Positions 16,914 to 26,900 of a DNA stretch of 53,142 bases are shown here, piece after piece. A program made the translations under genes and the position numbers. The stretch covers positions 1 to 53,142 of the forward strand of contig NZ_JAHESD010000041.1 of the NCBI RefSeq assembly GCF_018598585.1, in the 5' to 3' direction. Positions within the stretch are counted from its first letter, which is position 1. The number at the start of each line of letters is the position of its first letter. The notes beneath the pieces are model-generated. The model was not told the origin of the DNA, ran no database searches, and worked only from the letters and a program-made list of their open reading frames with translations. The stretch is from Chryseosolibacter indicum (GTDB taxonomy: Bacteria > Bacteroidota > Bacteroidia > Cytophagales > Cyclobacteriaceae).

Positions 16914-17822
16914 CTAAACGTTTCCCTTTGCGAGTTTTCTAATCTTGTAGACTATGTCAATAGAAGGCTTAGCGTCTACGAGACCAAAACCATTTCCTTT
17001 CAGGATTTCTTCATAACTTTTCGTATGCAGGTCTGTAAATCCTTCGCTAAATTCTATTTCTTCACCTTCAAGCTTCAGTGTCCTGTAAGTTCGTTTCCCC
17101 TTGTCTCTTACTTCTTGCGGGATATGATCATAATTGATACTGAGGAACCAAGTTACTTTAGCATGTTCGAGATGAAGAATACCTGATGCATGCTCCGACG
17201 AGATGGAGGAAAGCGTAACGTCTTGCACTTTACCAAAGATCCACATGAGCATGTCGAAGAAGTGTATACCTATGTTGGTAGCTATGCCGCCTGATTTAGA
17301 CAAATCACCTTTCCAGCTAATGTGATACCAGTTACCTCTTGACGTCATGTATTGAAGGTCGACGTCATAGATTTTATCTTTAGGTCCGTTTTTAATTTTC
17401 TCTCTCAGGGCAATAATCGAAGGGTGAAGTCTAAGCTGCAGGATTGTATTAATCTTTTTTCCTGTCTCAGATTCCAACTCCTGTAAAGCATCGATATTCC
17501 ATGGATTCAGAACCAGTGGTTTTTCACAAATGGCGTCAGCACCATAGCGAAGTGCATAACGAATGTGGGAGTCGTGCAGATAGTTAGGCGAACAGATAGA
17601 GATATAATCTACGTTGGCTCCTTTGCGTTTTATCTTATCCAAATGCCGGTCAAACCTCTCGAATTCAATAAAGAAGTCTGCATTGGGAAAATAGGAATCG
17701 AGTATTCCGACGTTATCATGTTTGTCTATAGCAGCTACAAGGTTGTTGCCTGTTTCTTTGATGGCCTTCAGGTGACGTGGAGCGATGAAGCCTGCAGCCC
17801 CTATTAAAGCAAAATTCTTCAT
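16914..17822 (-). CDS. Gfo/Idh/MocA oxidoreductase, WlbA/WbpB-like
   Basis: A 302-residue Gfo/Idh/MocA protein. It has an N-terminal Rossmann domain (FALIGAAGFIAPRHLKAI), EKP at 100-102, and the NWYHISWKGDLSKSGG and NIGIHFFDML segments. These mark the WlbA/WbpB subgroup, which oxidises C3 of UDP-GlcNAc-uronic acid on the way to UDP-2,3-diacetamido-2,3-dideoxy-mannuronic acid. The partner enzymes (6-dehydrogenase, aminotransferase, acetyltransferase, 2-epimerase) are not in this window. The gene is on its own on the minus strand, divergent from fcl, within a run of plus-strand nucleotide-sugar genes. Confidence 0.85.
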   Translation of the reverse strand: MKNFALIGAAGFIAPRHLKAIKETGNNLVAAIDKHDNVGILDSYFPNADFFIEFERFDRHLDKIKRKGANVDYISICSPNYLHDSHIRYALRYGADAICEKPLVLNPWNIDALQELESETGKKINTILQLRLHPSIIALREKIKNGPKDKIYDVDLQYMTSRGNWYHISWKGDLSKSGGIATNIGIHFFDMLMWIFGKVQDVTLSSISSEHASGILHLEHAKVTWFLSINYDHIPQEVRDKGKRTYRTLKLEGEEIEFSEGFTDLHTKSYEEILKGNGFGLVDAKPSIDIVYKIRKLAKGNV

Positions 17823-17977
17823 TTAATTAAAGTTGCGGATGGTTAAAACGGCGGGTGAAATTACAATTATCTCATCGTTTTTTACAAGTTTTGAATTTTT
17901 AAAGTAGTAAGAATAATCATTGAGACCGCAGGTAAGGTTAACCCAGGGGATTACCTTATTCTAGTATAGAAATAGTT

Positions 17978-17985
17978 TATATTTG
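17978..17985 (+). promoter_or_regulatory. Candidate -7 element for fcl-gmd
   Basis: TATATTTG, an exact TAnnTTTG match followed by GC, lies 32 nt before the fcl ATG in the divergent gap. No clear -33 TTG is present at 19-24 nt upstream. Confidence 0.55.
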
Positions 17986-18017
17986 CACTTTATCCAACCT
18001 TGATTGGACTAATTTGA

Positions 18018-18965
18018 ATGGACAAATCATCAAAAATCTATGTAGCCGGCCATCGTGGTATGGTTGGTTCTGCAATTCTGAGACATCTTCAAAAAGAAGG
18101 TTTTAATAATTGTGTATACGCGACCAGTAGTGAGTTGGATTTACGGAATAGCCAAGCTGTTAGCTATTTTTTTGAAACCGAAAAACCCGAATATGTATTT
18201 CTGGCGGCGGCTAAAGTAGGGGGTATACATGCAAATAATACGTACCCAGCGGATTTTCTTTATGAAAATCTTATGATTGAAGCCAATATTATACACGCGG
18301 CTTATGTTCATAAAGTTAAGAAACTTCTTTTTTTGGGGTCGTCTTGCATTTATCCCAAGCTTGCAGCCCAACCCATTCGAGAGGACAGTTTATTGTCCGG
18401 TTATCTTGAGCCTACAAATGAAGCTTACGCAATAGCAAAGATTGCAGGTATTAAACTATGCCAGGCTTATTACAAACAATATGGATGTCGGTTTATATCG
18501 GCTATGCCCACCAACATGTATGGTTATGGCGATAATTATCACCCGGAAAACTCTCATGTTCTCCCTGCTTTGTTAAGGCGGTTCCATGAAGCTAAAGAAC
18601 AAGGTAAATCAGAAGTTCAAATTTGGGGATCGGGGACGCCCCTTCGTGAATTCATGTTTTCAGATGATCTCGCTGAAGCCTGCTTTTTCCTTATGCAACA
18701 ATATGAAGATCCTCAGTTAATCAATGTTGGTACAGGCGAAGAAGTTTCAATACTTGAACTTGCCAGGCTTATTAAAGACACAACGGGATTTGAAGGAAAA
18801 ATAACTTTTGACAGTACCAAACCTGATGGGACGCCTCGTAAGTTAATGGACTCTTCCAGATTACATTCATTAGGATTCAACCATAAAACAAGTCTTCATG
18901 AAGGGCTCAAAAAAACATATGCGGATTTTTTGAATAAAGAAAATGTATATACAGCAATACGTTAA
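18018..18965 (+). CDS. fcl: GDP-L-fucose synthase
   Basis: A 315-residue extended SDR, the bifunctional 3,5-epimerase/4-reductase that turns GDP-4-keto-6-deoxymannose into GDP-L-fucose. The NADPH-binding motif GHRGMVGS is at 11-18. The catalytic region SSCIYPK (108-114) contains the Cys used in epimerisation, and Y137/K141 lie in NEAYAIAK. The [12 protein letters not shown] segment and the C-terminal [13 protein letters not shown] are typical. gmd follows after 38 nt, so both steps of the pathway are together. Confidence 0.95.
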   Translation: MDKSSKIYVAGHRGMVGSAILRHLQKEGFNNCVYATSSELDLRNSQAVSYFFETEKPEYVFLAAAKVGGIHANNTYPADFLYENLMIEANIIHAAYVHKVKKLLFLGSSCIYPKLAAQPIREDSLLSGYLEPTNEAYAIAKIAGIKLCQAYYKQYGCRFISAMPTNMYGYGDNYHPENSHVLPALLRRFHEAKEQGKSEVQIWGSGTPLREFMFSDDLAEACFFLMQQYEDPQLINVGTGEEVSILELARLIKDTTGFEGKITFDSTKPDGTPRKLMDSSRLHSLGFNHKTSLHEGLKKTYADFLNKENVYTAIR

Positions 18966-19003
18966 TTAATATTATATAAGCAGTACCACTAGAAAAATTA
19001 GAC

Positions 19004-20122
19004 ATGAAAAAGGCGTTTATTACCGGTATAACGGGTCAGGACGGAGCATACCTGGCTGAGTTTCTTCTGGCGAAAGGTTATGAAGTACATGGCCTGAAGA
19101 GACGTTCCTCTCTTTTTAATACCGACCGTATCGATCATATCTACCAAGATCCACATGAGAAAGGTGCAAGAATGAAATTGCACTATGGTGATTTAACTGA
19201 CTCGACTAACCTGATTCGTCTGATTCAGGAAATTCAACCGGATGAAATTTATAACCTCGGGGCAATGAGCCATGTGCGTGTAAGTTTCGATATGCCCGAA
19301 TACGTTGCAAATACAGATGCTATTGGTACACTTCGTATTTTGGAAGCAGTAAGACTGTTAGGGTTAAGCAATAAGACAAGAATATACCAGGCGTCTACGT
19401 CTGAATTGTATGGTAAAGTTCAGGAGATCCCGCAAAAGGAAACTACTCCTTTCTATCCAAGATCGCCATATGCAGTAGCAAAGCTTTATGGATACTGGAT
19501 CACCGTAAACTATCGGGAAGCATATGATATGTATGCATGCAATGGAATTCTTTTTAATCACGAGTCGCCATTGCGTGGTGAAACATTTGTTTCGCGTAAG
19601 ATAACGCGCGCAGTAGCTCGCCTTGTTTTAGGATTACAACAGAAGCTTTTTATGGGTAATCTTGATGCAAAACGCGATTGGGGGCATGCCCGTGATTACA
19701 TTGAGGCTATGTACCTAATACTTCAACAACCCAAGGCAGATGATTATGTGATTGCTACAGGAGAAACAACTGCTGTTAGAGATTTTATGGTCCGTGCTTT
19801 TGAACATGTAGGCATTACTTTAACGTTTAAGGGAAAAGGTGTGGACGAAGTTGGGATTGTTGACTCTGTAAAACCAGTGATTGAGGAATGTACGTTAAAG
19901 CCCGGAGATGAGATAGTTGCAATTGACCCACGTTATTTCCGACCTACTGAAGTTGATCTTCTCCTTGGAGATCCTACCAAGTCGAACAAAATATTAGGAT
20001 GGAAACCGAAGTATGATGTTAATGCCCTTCTACGTGAGATGGTGGATTCAGATGTTGAGTTAATGAGAAGAGAGACACACTTAAAGCAGGGTGGATTCAG
20101 GGTGTTGAACTATCATGAATAA
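19004..20122 (+). CDS. gmd: GDP-mannose 4,6-dehydratase
   Basis: A 372-residue enzyme forming GDP-4-keto-6-deoxy-D-mannose. The N-terminal [15 protein letters not shown] motif, the LKRRSS NADP-binding loop, the STSELYG catalytic segment (T132, E134), Y156/K160 in SPYAVAK and [20 protein letters not shown] are all hallmarks of Gmd. It pairs with fcl immediately upstream to make GDP-L-fucose. A GTT heptad run and a strong terminator follow, which suggests that the fcl-gmd unit ends here. Confidence 0.97.
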   Translation: MKKAFITGITGQDGAYLAEFLLAKGYEVHGLKRRSSLFNTDRIDHIYQDPHEKGARMKLHYGDLTDSTNLIRLIQEIQPDEIYNLGAMSHVRVSFDMPEYVANTDAIGTLRILEAVRLLGLSNKTRIYQASTSELYGKVQEIPQKETTPFYPRSPYAVAKLYGYWITVNYREAYDMYACNGILFNHESPLRGETFVSRKITRAVARLVLGLQQKLFMGNLDAKRDWGHARDYIEAMYLILQQPKADDYVIATGETTAVRDFMVRAFEHVGITLTFKGKGVDEVGIVDSVKPVIEECTLKPGDEIVAIDPRYFRPTEVDLLLGDPTKSNKILGWKPKYDVNALLREMVDSDVELMRRETHLKQGGFRVLNYHE

Positions 20123-20145
20123 TTTAAATTCTAAGTTCTGGATTT

Positions 20146-20173
20146 GTTTAATGTTTAAAGTTGCATGTTTTAG
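20146..20173 (+). repeat. Four exact GTT heptads downstream of gmd
   Basis: GTTTAAT, GTTTAAA, GTTGCAT, GTTTTAG are contiguous and exactly 7 nt each, preceded by an 11-nt GTTCTGGATTT at 20135. The array lies between the gmd stop and its terminator, so it is probably transcribed. Confidence 0.8.
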
Positions 20174-20182
20174 AATAAGTGA

Positions 20183-20216
20183 AGTAGAAATGCCATCGTG
20201 AGATGGCATTTCTACT
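20183..20216 (+). terminator. Strong hairpin terminator after gmd
   Basis: A perfect 15-bp stem (AGTAGAAATGCCATC with GATGGCATTTCTACT) with loop GTGA, followed by TTTAAATTAGTTTT. The loop-proximal 12-mer GTGAGATGGCAT recurs in the terminator at 33462-33489. Confidence 0.85.
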
Positions 20217-20488
20217 TTAAATTAGTTTTAGGAAAGGCACATAGTAATGGATAACAGCCTCCTAAAAAAAGAGAGGACCGTCACCGATCCCCTCTGCTTT
20301 TAAGTTGGATCCAGATTCTTATATTTTTAACTACTTGAATAACAGGGGGAGATTTTTTGACGTAGTTTTGTATTGATTTTTTTTTGCTTTTTAAACCCCT
20401 GAAATATGTTCGTGAGCGGCACGATCAGGATTGCTGTCTTCTATGATATAGAAGGGGCAATCAGAATAGCGGAATTAATAAATTTAAT
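20217..20488 (+). other. Gap between gmd and rfbF with a second hairpin and T-rich leader
   Basis: No gene. A weaker stem AGAGG/CCTCT at about 20270-20296 is followed by GCTTTT. A T-rich stretch runs at 20351-20395. This is probably the promoter and leader of the CDP-sugar operon. Confidence 0.5.
20363..20370 (+). promoter_or_regulatory. Candidate -7 element for the CDP-sugar operon
   Basis: TAGTTTTG matches TAnnTTTG, with a TTG at 20335-20337 about 25 nt upstream. It would give a leader of roughly 110 nt before the rfbF ATG, which is long, so a nearer promoter without the consensus is possible. Confidence 0.4.
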
Positions 20489-21259
20489 ATGAAAGTAGTG
20501 ATTCTTGCGGGTGGGTTTGGCACACGTTTAAGTGAAGAGACGGAGATCAAACCTAAGCCAATGATTGAAATCGGGGGTAAGCCCATTTTATGGCATATCA
20601 TGAAAATTTATTCTAGTTATGGATACAATGAGTTCATCGTTTGTCTTGGCTATAAGGGATACATTATCAAGGAATACTTTGCGAACTACTATCGACACCT
20701 TTCTGATATAACTATTGACCTCGCTACCAATACTAAAGAGATTCATAATTCACAGGCTGAGCCATGGAAAGTTACACTTATTGAGACTGGTCTGGAGACA
20801 ATGACAGGAGGCCGTGTAAAAAGAATACAAAAGTATACAGAAGGGAAGCCGTTTATGTTAACATACGGAGATGGGGTAGGCGCTGTTGACATTCCAGCTC
20901 TTGTCAGTTTTCATCGACAACATAAGAAACTTATTACTGTTACTGCTGTGCAACCCTCGGGCAGATTTGGCGCATTAAATATATCAGATGACAGTGAGGT
21001 TAAGTCCTTTATGGAAAAGCCGAAAGGGGATGGTTCATGGATTAACGGAGGCTTTTTTGTTTGTCAGCCAGAGATTTTTGATTACATAGCCGGAGACTCT
21101 ACCATCTTTGAGCATGAACCTTTAGAACGTTTAGCAAAAGAGGGACAGATGATGGCTTATAAGCACTCAGGATTTTGGCGGCCTATGGACACCCTGCGGG
21201 ATAAAAATGAGTTGAACCTGTTGTGGGATAAGGGAGATGCCAAATGGAAGGTATGGTAA
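20489..21259 (+). CDS. rfbF: Glucose-1-phosphate cytidylyltransferase
   Basis: A 256-residue nucleotidyltransferase making CDP-glucose from CTP and glucose-1-phosphate. The nucleotide-binding start AGGFGTRLSEETEIKPKPM and the following EIGGKPILWHIMKIY are diagnostic of the RfbF/DdhA group rather than RmlA or GalU. TYGDGVG carries the metal-binding Asp, and GFWRPMDTLRDKNEL is the usual C-terminal signature. It is followed after 15 nt by CDP-glucose 4,6-dehydratase, so CDP-4-keto-6-deoxyglucose is produced by this pair. Confidence 0.96.
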   Translation: MKVVILAGGFGTRLSEETEIKPKPMIEIGGKPILWHIMKIYSSYGYNEFIVCLGYKGYIIKEYFANYYRHLSDITIDLATNTKEIHNSQAEPWKVTLIETGLETMTGGRVKRIQKYTEGKPFMLTYGDGVGAVDIPALVSFHRQHKKLITVTAVQPSGRFGALNISDDSEVKSFMEKPKGDGSWINGGFFVCQPEIFDYIAGDSTIFEHEPLERLAKEGQMMAYKHSGFWRPMDTLRDKNELNLLWDKGDAKWKVW

Positions 21260-21274
21260 TCACATTTGATCTTT

Positions 21275-22369
21275 ATGTTTAATAATATATACAAGGGGAA
21301 GCGTGTACTGGTTACAGGTAATACAGGTTTCAAAGGCTCGTGGATAAGTTTGTGGCTTAAGGAATTAGGGGCGCAAGTGTTTGGTATTTCAAATGCTGTA
21401 CCTACCGAACCTGCAATGTTCAATGTTCTGGCATTAGGCGATTTGATAGAGCATCACTTTATTGATGTCAGGGATGCAAAGCCCCTTTCAGATTGTATAC
21501 TTCAAATACAGCCCGATTTTATCTTTCACCTGGCGGCACAACCTATCGTAGGCACATCCTATTCTGACCCTGTTGGAACAATTGCTACTAATACAATGGG
21601 CACGGTGCATGTGTTGGATGCTGCCAGAAACTTATCAAAGAATTGTGTTCTGGTGATGATTACCAGTGACAAATGTTATGAGAATGTTGAATGGCTTTAT
21701 GGATACCGCGAGGTTGACAGACTAGGAGGAAAAGATATTTACAGTGCTTCCAAGGCCGCCGCAGAGGTCTTGATCTATTCATACTTCCATTCTTTTATCA
21801 AGCATAAATCGAACTTGAGAATGGTATCCGTGCGCGCAGGGAATGTAATAGGAGGAGGGGACTGGGCAGAGAAAAGACTTGTTCCTGATTGTATACGTGC
21901 ATGGACCAAAGAAGAGCCCGTGGTGATCCGGCATCCGGCATCTACAAGACCATGGCAGCATGTACTGGAACCCATTAGTGGCTATCTTTCAGTAGGACAA
22001 CACCTAGCAGAGTCTGAAAAGCTTAACGGAGAAGCATTTAATTTTGGACCGCCTTCCGACCAGGTTTTTTCAGTAAAAGAAGTACTGGATGCGATTGCGT
22101 TGAACTGGAAACTATCTACAAGTAAGGAATGGGTGAAGGTTGAGACGGGTACTTTTCATGAAGCGGGATTACTGAAACTTTCATGTGAAAAGGCTAATTT
22201 TCATCTTCAGTGGCGGCCCGTATTGGACTTTGATCAGATGATGTCCTTCACTTCATCCTGGTACTGGGAATATTACCATGGTAACCAGGACATGACAGGG
22301 TACACGCAAAGACAAATTGCTACATATATTTCATTAGCTGAAAAAAGGAACCTGGCATGGATACAATAA
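21275..22369 (+). CDS. rfbG: CDP-glucose 4,6-dehydratase
   Basis: A 364-residue extended SDR. I start at the ATG at 21275 (MFNNIYKGKRVLVTG); an in-frame TTG at 21266 is only three codons earlier and less likely. The motif TGNTGFKGSW (14-23) with its Lys is typical of RfbG/DdhB. The catalytic TSDKCYEN and Y156/K160 in YSASK follow, then RAGNVIGGGDW and STRPWQHVLEP. The product is CDP-4-keto-6-deoxy-D-glucose. The 3' end overlaps the next gene by 13 nt if that gene uses its first ATG. Confidence 0.96.
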   Translation: MFNNIYKGKRVLVTGNTGFKGSWISLWLKELGAQVFGISNAVPTEPAMFNVLALGDLIEHHFIDVRDAKPLSDCILQIQPDFIFHLAAQPIVGTSYSDPVGTIATNTMGTVHVLDAARNLSKNCVLVMITSDKCYENVEWLYGYREVDRLGGKDIYSASKAAAEVLIYSYFHSFIKHKSNLRMVSVRAGNVIGGGDWAEKRLVPDCIRAWTKEEPVVIRHPASTRPWQHVLEPISGYLSVGQHLAESEKLNGEAFNFGPPSDQVFSVKEVLDAIALNWKLSTSKEWVKVETGTFHEAGLLKLSCEKANFHLQWRPVLDFDQMMSFTSSWYWEYYHGNQDMTGYTQRQIATYISLAEKRNLAWIQ

Positions 22370-22812
22370 CATCACGAATGGATGGTGTTTTGATATCACC
22401 AATTAAGATAATACCGAATGAAAACGGGGACGTATTGCATGGCTTAAAAGCTTCTGAGGATGCTTTTGTTTCCTTTGGGGAAGCTTATTTCTCGATCGTG
22501 CACAAGGATAAGCGAAAAGGATGGAAGAAGCACACAAGGATGACTCTTAACCTTGTGGTACCAGTAGGAGAAATTGGGTTCATTTTATTTGATGACAGAG
22601 AAGGAAGCGGTACGTATGCGAAATTCTTTGAAATTAGTTTGTCAAGGAAAAATTACTGCAGACTAACCGTTCCGCCTGGAATATGGATGGCTTTTTATGG
22701 TAAAGGCGCAGACGAAAATATTCTGCTTAACATTGCCAGTATTCCCCATGACCCTGAAGAATCTATTAATCTGCCATTGATTAATGATCATATTAAATAT
22801 CAATGGCAATGA
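22357..22812 (+). CDS. Cupin-fold sugar-nucleotide epimerase, RmlC-like
   Basis: A 151-residue jelly-roll protein of the RmlC/WxcM-type cupin group. The region GWKKHTRMTLNLVVPVGE (about 55-72), with H59, corresponds to the strand carrying the catalytic His. VPPGIWMAFYG (105-115) is the conserved turn of RmlC-type enzymes. It is shorter than true RmlC (about 180). It sits exactly after rfbF and rfbG and overlaps a downstream SDR, so the likely substrate is CDP-4-keto-6-deoxyglucose, epimerised at C3 and/or C5. An internal ATG at 22378 would avoid overlap with rfbG. The reaction is inferred; no 3-dehydratase accompanies it. Confidence 0.78.
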   Translation: MDTITSRMDGVLISPIKIIPNENGDVLHGLKASEDAFVSFGEAYFSIVHKDKRKGWKKHTRMTLNLVVPVGEIGFILFDDREGSGTYAKFFEISLSRKNYCRLTVPPGIWMAFYGKGADENILLNIASIPHDPEESINLPLINDHIKYQWQ

Positions 22813-23747
22813 AGATAGTTATATCAGGTGGCCTTGGGTATGTAGGGGGAAGGTTAGCGCAGTACTTCGCTGGAAAAGGCCATGAAGTTTTAGCGCTATC
22901 ACGCAAAGCAAGTACGTTAGAAGGCGTTAATTTTCCTCCGCAAATTACAGTTTTACATCCGGATGAGGTTCTTCATTCATCCTCTGGTCTCGCAGGTGCC
23001 GATATTTTTATTCACCTGGCGGCACTCAATGAAATAGATTGTGTTAAGCAGCCTTATCACGCTATTGAAGTGAACATAAGCCACACATTACAATGGCTTG
23101 ATGCAGCTTATCTCCAAGGGGTAAAAAGATTTATTTATTTCTCAACAGCCCATGTTTACGGTAAACCGTTGCAAGGTTTTTACAATGAAGAATCTTTGGC
23201 GGTTCCGGTACATCCGTACGCTATAACACACCGTTGTGCTGAGGATTATGTCGTTGCTTATGCAAGGGAGAAGGAAATGGAGAACATCATCATTCGCCTT
23301 ACAAATTCTTTTGGTGGGCCTGCTTTTCCTACGGCAGATCGCTGGACATTACTTGTTAATGATCTTTGTCGTTCTGCTGCGAATAATGGGAAGATGATTT
23401 TGTTGAGTGATGGTTTACAGCTTCGCGATTTTGTATGCCTTCACGATGTATGTACTGGCGTGGACCATCTCATAAACATCACGCATGAACCCACTAAGAG
23501 TATTATATATAATCTTGGTGCCGGATATTCAATCAGTGTTTGCGATATGGCATTAAAGGTAAAAGCTGTAGCTGAAAAGGTTCTTCAAAAGGAGGTTCTG
23601 CTTGAGCGCAAAGAATTGCCTGCAACCACCACTAAGGATTCGCTGACTATTAGTATTGATAAATTGTTACAAACTGGTTTTCAACTCAGGAATAATATTG
23701 AAGAGGAGATTACTTCTACGTTATCTTATTTTAACAACTTTTCTTAG
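22809..23747 (+). CDS. SDR-family reductase/epimerase with YxxxH in place of YxxxK
   Basis: About 312 residues. The ATG at 22809 overlaps the previous stop as ATGA; another ATG two codons earlier (22803) is possible. The Rossmann motif is ISGGLGYVGG, the active-site Thr is in FSTAHVYG, and the active-site stretch is HPYAITHRCAEDYV. The position normally held by the catalytic Lys is therefore His (H141 counted from the 22809 start). RLTNSFGGP and DGLQLRDFVCLHDV are typical of extended SDRs. By position it should be the 4-keto reductase completing a CDP-6-deoxyhexose after the cupin epimerase. It is the last gene of the operon. Confidence 0.82.
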   Translation: MKIVISGGLGYVGGRLAQYFAGKGHEVLALSRKASTLEGVNFPPQITVLHPDEVLHSSSGLAGADIFIHLAALNEIDCVKQPYHAIEVNISHTLQWLDAAYLQGVKRFIYFSTAHVYGKPLQGFYNEESLAVPVHPYAITHRCAEDYVVAYAREKEMENIIIRLTNSFGGPAFPTADRWTLLVNDLCRSAANNGKMILLSDGLQLRDFVCLHDVCTGVDHLINITHEPTKSIIYNLGAGYSISVCDMALKVKAVAEKVLQKEVLLERKELPATTTKDSLTISIDKLLQTGFQLRNNIEEEITSTLSYFNNFS

Positions 23748-23849
23748 TATTAGAATTTACGAGAAGGTCAAATAAGTATTGTTCAAGACTTGCTATCTGA
23801 TGAAGGTCAATACAACTTAATATTACTTTTTCTATTAGATAAAAAATTA

Positions 23850-23883
23850 AGGCGCAACTATACTTTGAACTATAGCTGCGCCT
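23850..23883 (-). terminator. Terminator of the giant surface-protein gene
   Basis: On the minus strand AGGCGCA-CTATA pairs imperfectly with TATAG-TGCGCCT (one mismatch), loop of 8 nt, followed by TAATTTTTTATC. It lies about 120 nt beyond the stop at 24000. The same hairpin may also stop readthrough from the plus-strand CDP-sugar operon. Confidence 0.8.
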
Positions 23884-23999
23884 GAGAGCGCTCAAATGGC
23901 GATTGTTGATCTGCTGTGTGTTTCTTTTCGTAGATACCAACTCGACCTATTCCTTCTGTATTACTCTCTTTAAAACTCTTTCACTCATGTTTCTTTTAC

Positions 24000-26900
24000 C
24001 TATTGAATACATATTTTAACGATATCTTTTCTATTGCCTTCTGCTATAATCAATATATATATACCCGCGGGGAGCTTTTCTCTTACTGCTTCCATCTCTT
24101 TATTGACTTTCTCAATAGTCCCAACCGCAGTATGGATTGTAGTTTGATTCACTGAAATAATTGACACCTCAATTTTATCGAGAAATTTATCTTCGGTAGG
24201 CATTAAGGTAAATACAGTATTAATGCTTACAGGATTGGGATAAACACGCCAGCTATTTTTTGTTTGAATATTTAAGCTGTTGATGACTATAACTTCACTG
24301 TACGTACTCTTGCCGTCAAAATCTAATTGTTTTAACCTGTAATAGTAGCGTTGATTAGGGAATGTATGCGAATCATCAAAGGAGTATGATGACGCAGTGC
24401 GGCTAAAGCCTGCCGCAGATTTTTCACCTACTTTCATGAATGCGGTACCATCAGAAGAACGTTCTATTTCAAACTTTTCGCTATTGGTTTCCTGTGATGT
24501 TTGCCACTTCAACTCGATGGAATAATCGTTCCTTTTCCCTGTAAATGATAACCATGTAACAGGTAGGGGAGATGGCATTGTTGTTGACGCCAGCGTAAAA
24601 GGACTGAAGTTAGTTACATTCGTAATTGATACTGTCCCTGTGATGTTGGTGCCTGATTGGGATGACACTCCTCCTCCTGGAGGAAGATCCCACCTGGTAC
24701 CATCCCATCTAGCAACGCGAAGATCAGAGACCACTCCAACGCTTGGAGCTTTATAACTACCCGTGTTGTATGTTAATGTAACTCCTCCAGTAGTGGTACC
24801 TATTCTTTCAATGATCCAGTATTCATAGTCACTCACCGTAAGAATGTTACTTGTATTCATGCTCAGGTTGTCATACCCCCCAGATTTTGGAGTGACAGGA
24901 AAGTACTCCAATGTCCATGTGTCTGGTGCAGAGGTGTTGCTGATTGACGCCGGGCGATAATAATTGGCTGTAACACTACCCAGCGGATATGTTTGTGAAG
25001 TAAGGGCGTTCATACCTTTGGTTACAGGCCCTGAAATAAAACTTGTTGCGGAGCCTCCCGTAATTGTTGAAGAACTCCCCAGGGTAATCTTATTATTTGC
25101 AGAAGATATGACGTGACCTTTCGTTAACGTAAGGTTATTGGCTACAGAAGTTGAACCTACTCCATCAAGCACGACATTTCCTGAGGGCTTGTTCACAGAT
25201 AAATTATATAAGCCTGTAGCACCTGACATTGATTGATCAACAGTACCAGCGAATGTAACTGTACCCGTACCTGCTATGTACGTTCCGTTATTTGTCCAGT
25301 TACGAGAAATTGTGATGTTCCTGTTGTTTGTATTAGAAACTGTAACGCCGGAAGCAATATTAAGTGAACCATTTAAAGTAAGATCGGTATTGGTCATGGC
25401 AACAGCACCAGTTCCAATGAAACTTACGTTATTATAAGTACTACGGTTATTCATGGTTACAGGAGCTACGTATTCAATTGTGCCACCGGAAGCTGCAACA
25501 AAATCAGTATAGTCTCCGGCTGGAAAAGTATTTGTACTTGCTCTTAAAGTTCCCGTTCCTGTAATTTTACCTAAATTATGCTGCGATGTTGTCCCTAACA
25601 CGAGAAGTCCATCAATTTTGGAAGTAATTGCTGATCTAGCATTAACATTCATATTAATTCTTGAATTCGGCAATATTACTACAGGAATTCCTAACGGAGG
25701 GACTCCAGATAGCGAAGCGCCGTGGCCATTAGAAGCGGTAGTCCAGCTTGAAGCATTGTTCCAGTTTCCTCCAACGTTGGTATCTGCAACACTGCTATTA
25801 TCGAGACGGCTAAAAATAGGCAATATAGGATTCGGAAGGGTATTTACAGTTCCAATGGTATAGTGGTATACGTTATCAGGTATTGGCAAATTGGTATCAA
25901 GCAGGTTAGTGTAAACCATAGCTGCGGTTGTTGAGGATGTAGTTGCAATGCCACCATGAGAAGAAGTTATCCATCCGCTTGGATCGCTTAGATCAAGATA
26001 ACCTGCTATCAACGTGCCTCCAAGACCTGTTATTAAGCCGCTCGGACATCTATATGAATGGTTTCCTGTATTTGAATATGTTAGATTGCTTCCTCTGGAT
26101 ACGATCCAGTAATAATTCAGAATTTGCTCATTGCTACCTAAATTTGATGTAGGATGTCTTTGATTAACCGGAATGACAGTTAAGGTCCCAGCAGACGAAA
26201 CATTTAATGTTAAGCTTACGGGAGTATAAAAGATAGAGGTACCACTACCAACGCCCAAGTGATAAGTAAATGTACCAGGACCTAGGCTCCAATATTTTTG
26301 AACACCCAAATCGCTTGCTGCTCCATTTGTTCTGATGAGTCTTAGTGCACTTGCACTTGAAACCGAACCATTAACACCAAATGATAGCAAATTTGAGCCA
26401 ATTGTCAGATACCGATTGTCTGTTGAAAAAGTTAATTCTCCTTCAATGGTTAAGTTTCCTGATAACCGTACATCTTTTAAAGATGCGTTTCCAGCGATAG
26501 TGAGATTTGTAAACGAGCCGTTATTACTAGTAATGTCTTGAACAGTAGTACTTCCTGACATTACTATTGCGCCAACCCCAATTTGATAACTATTATTCGT
26601 TATGTTTCCCTGTACTGTTAAACCTAAGTTGGCAACATCTAGAGTCCCACTAAGAATATTTAGATTATTGATTACAGGAGACACGCCTGATAAGGTCACT
26701 ATATTTGAAGGCTTGTTGATAGTGATATTTTGAAAAGTACTAGTTGCTGAAAGCTTTGCCAATTGTAACGAAGATCCATTGAAAGTTGTTGTATTCCCGG
26801 ATCCATTGTAAGTGCCGTCGATTGTTAAGTCTCCACCAATGGTCACATCTAAGGAATTAGTAAGTAATGTAGTCTTTGCATTAATTGACAAAGTACCTGT

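Noticed and set aside
20271-20296. Riboswitch or RNA leader upstream of rfbF
   Set aside because: Only a weak hairpin with a short T run is visible; no conserved riboswitch core could be recognised, so it is mentioned only as part of the gap.
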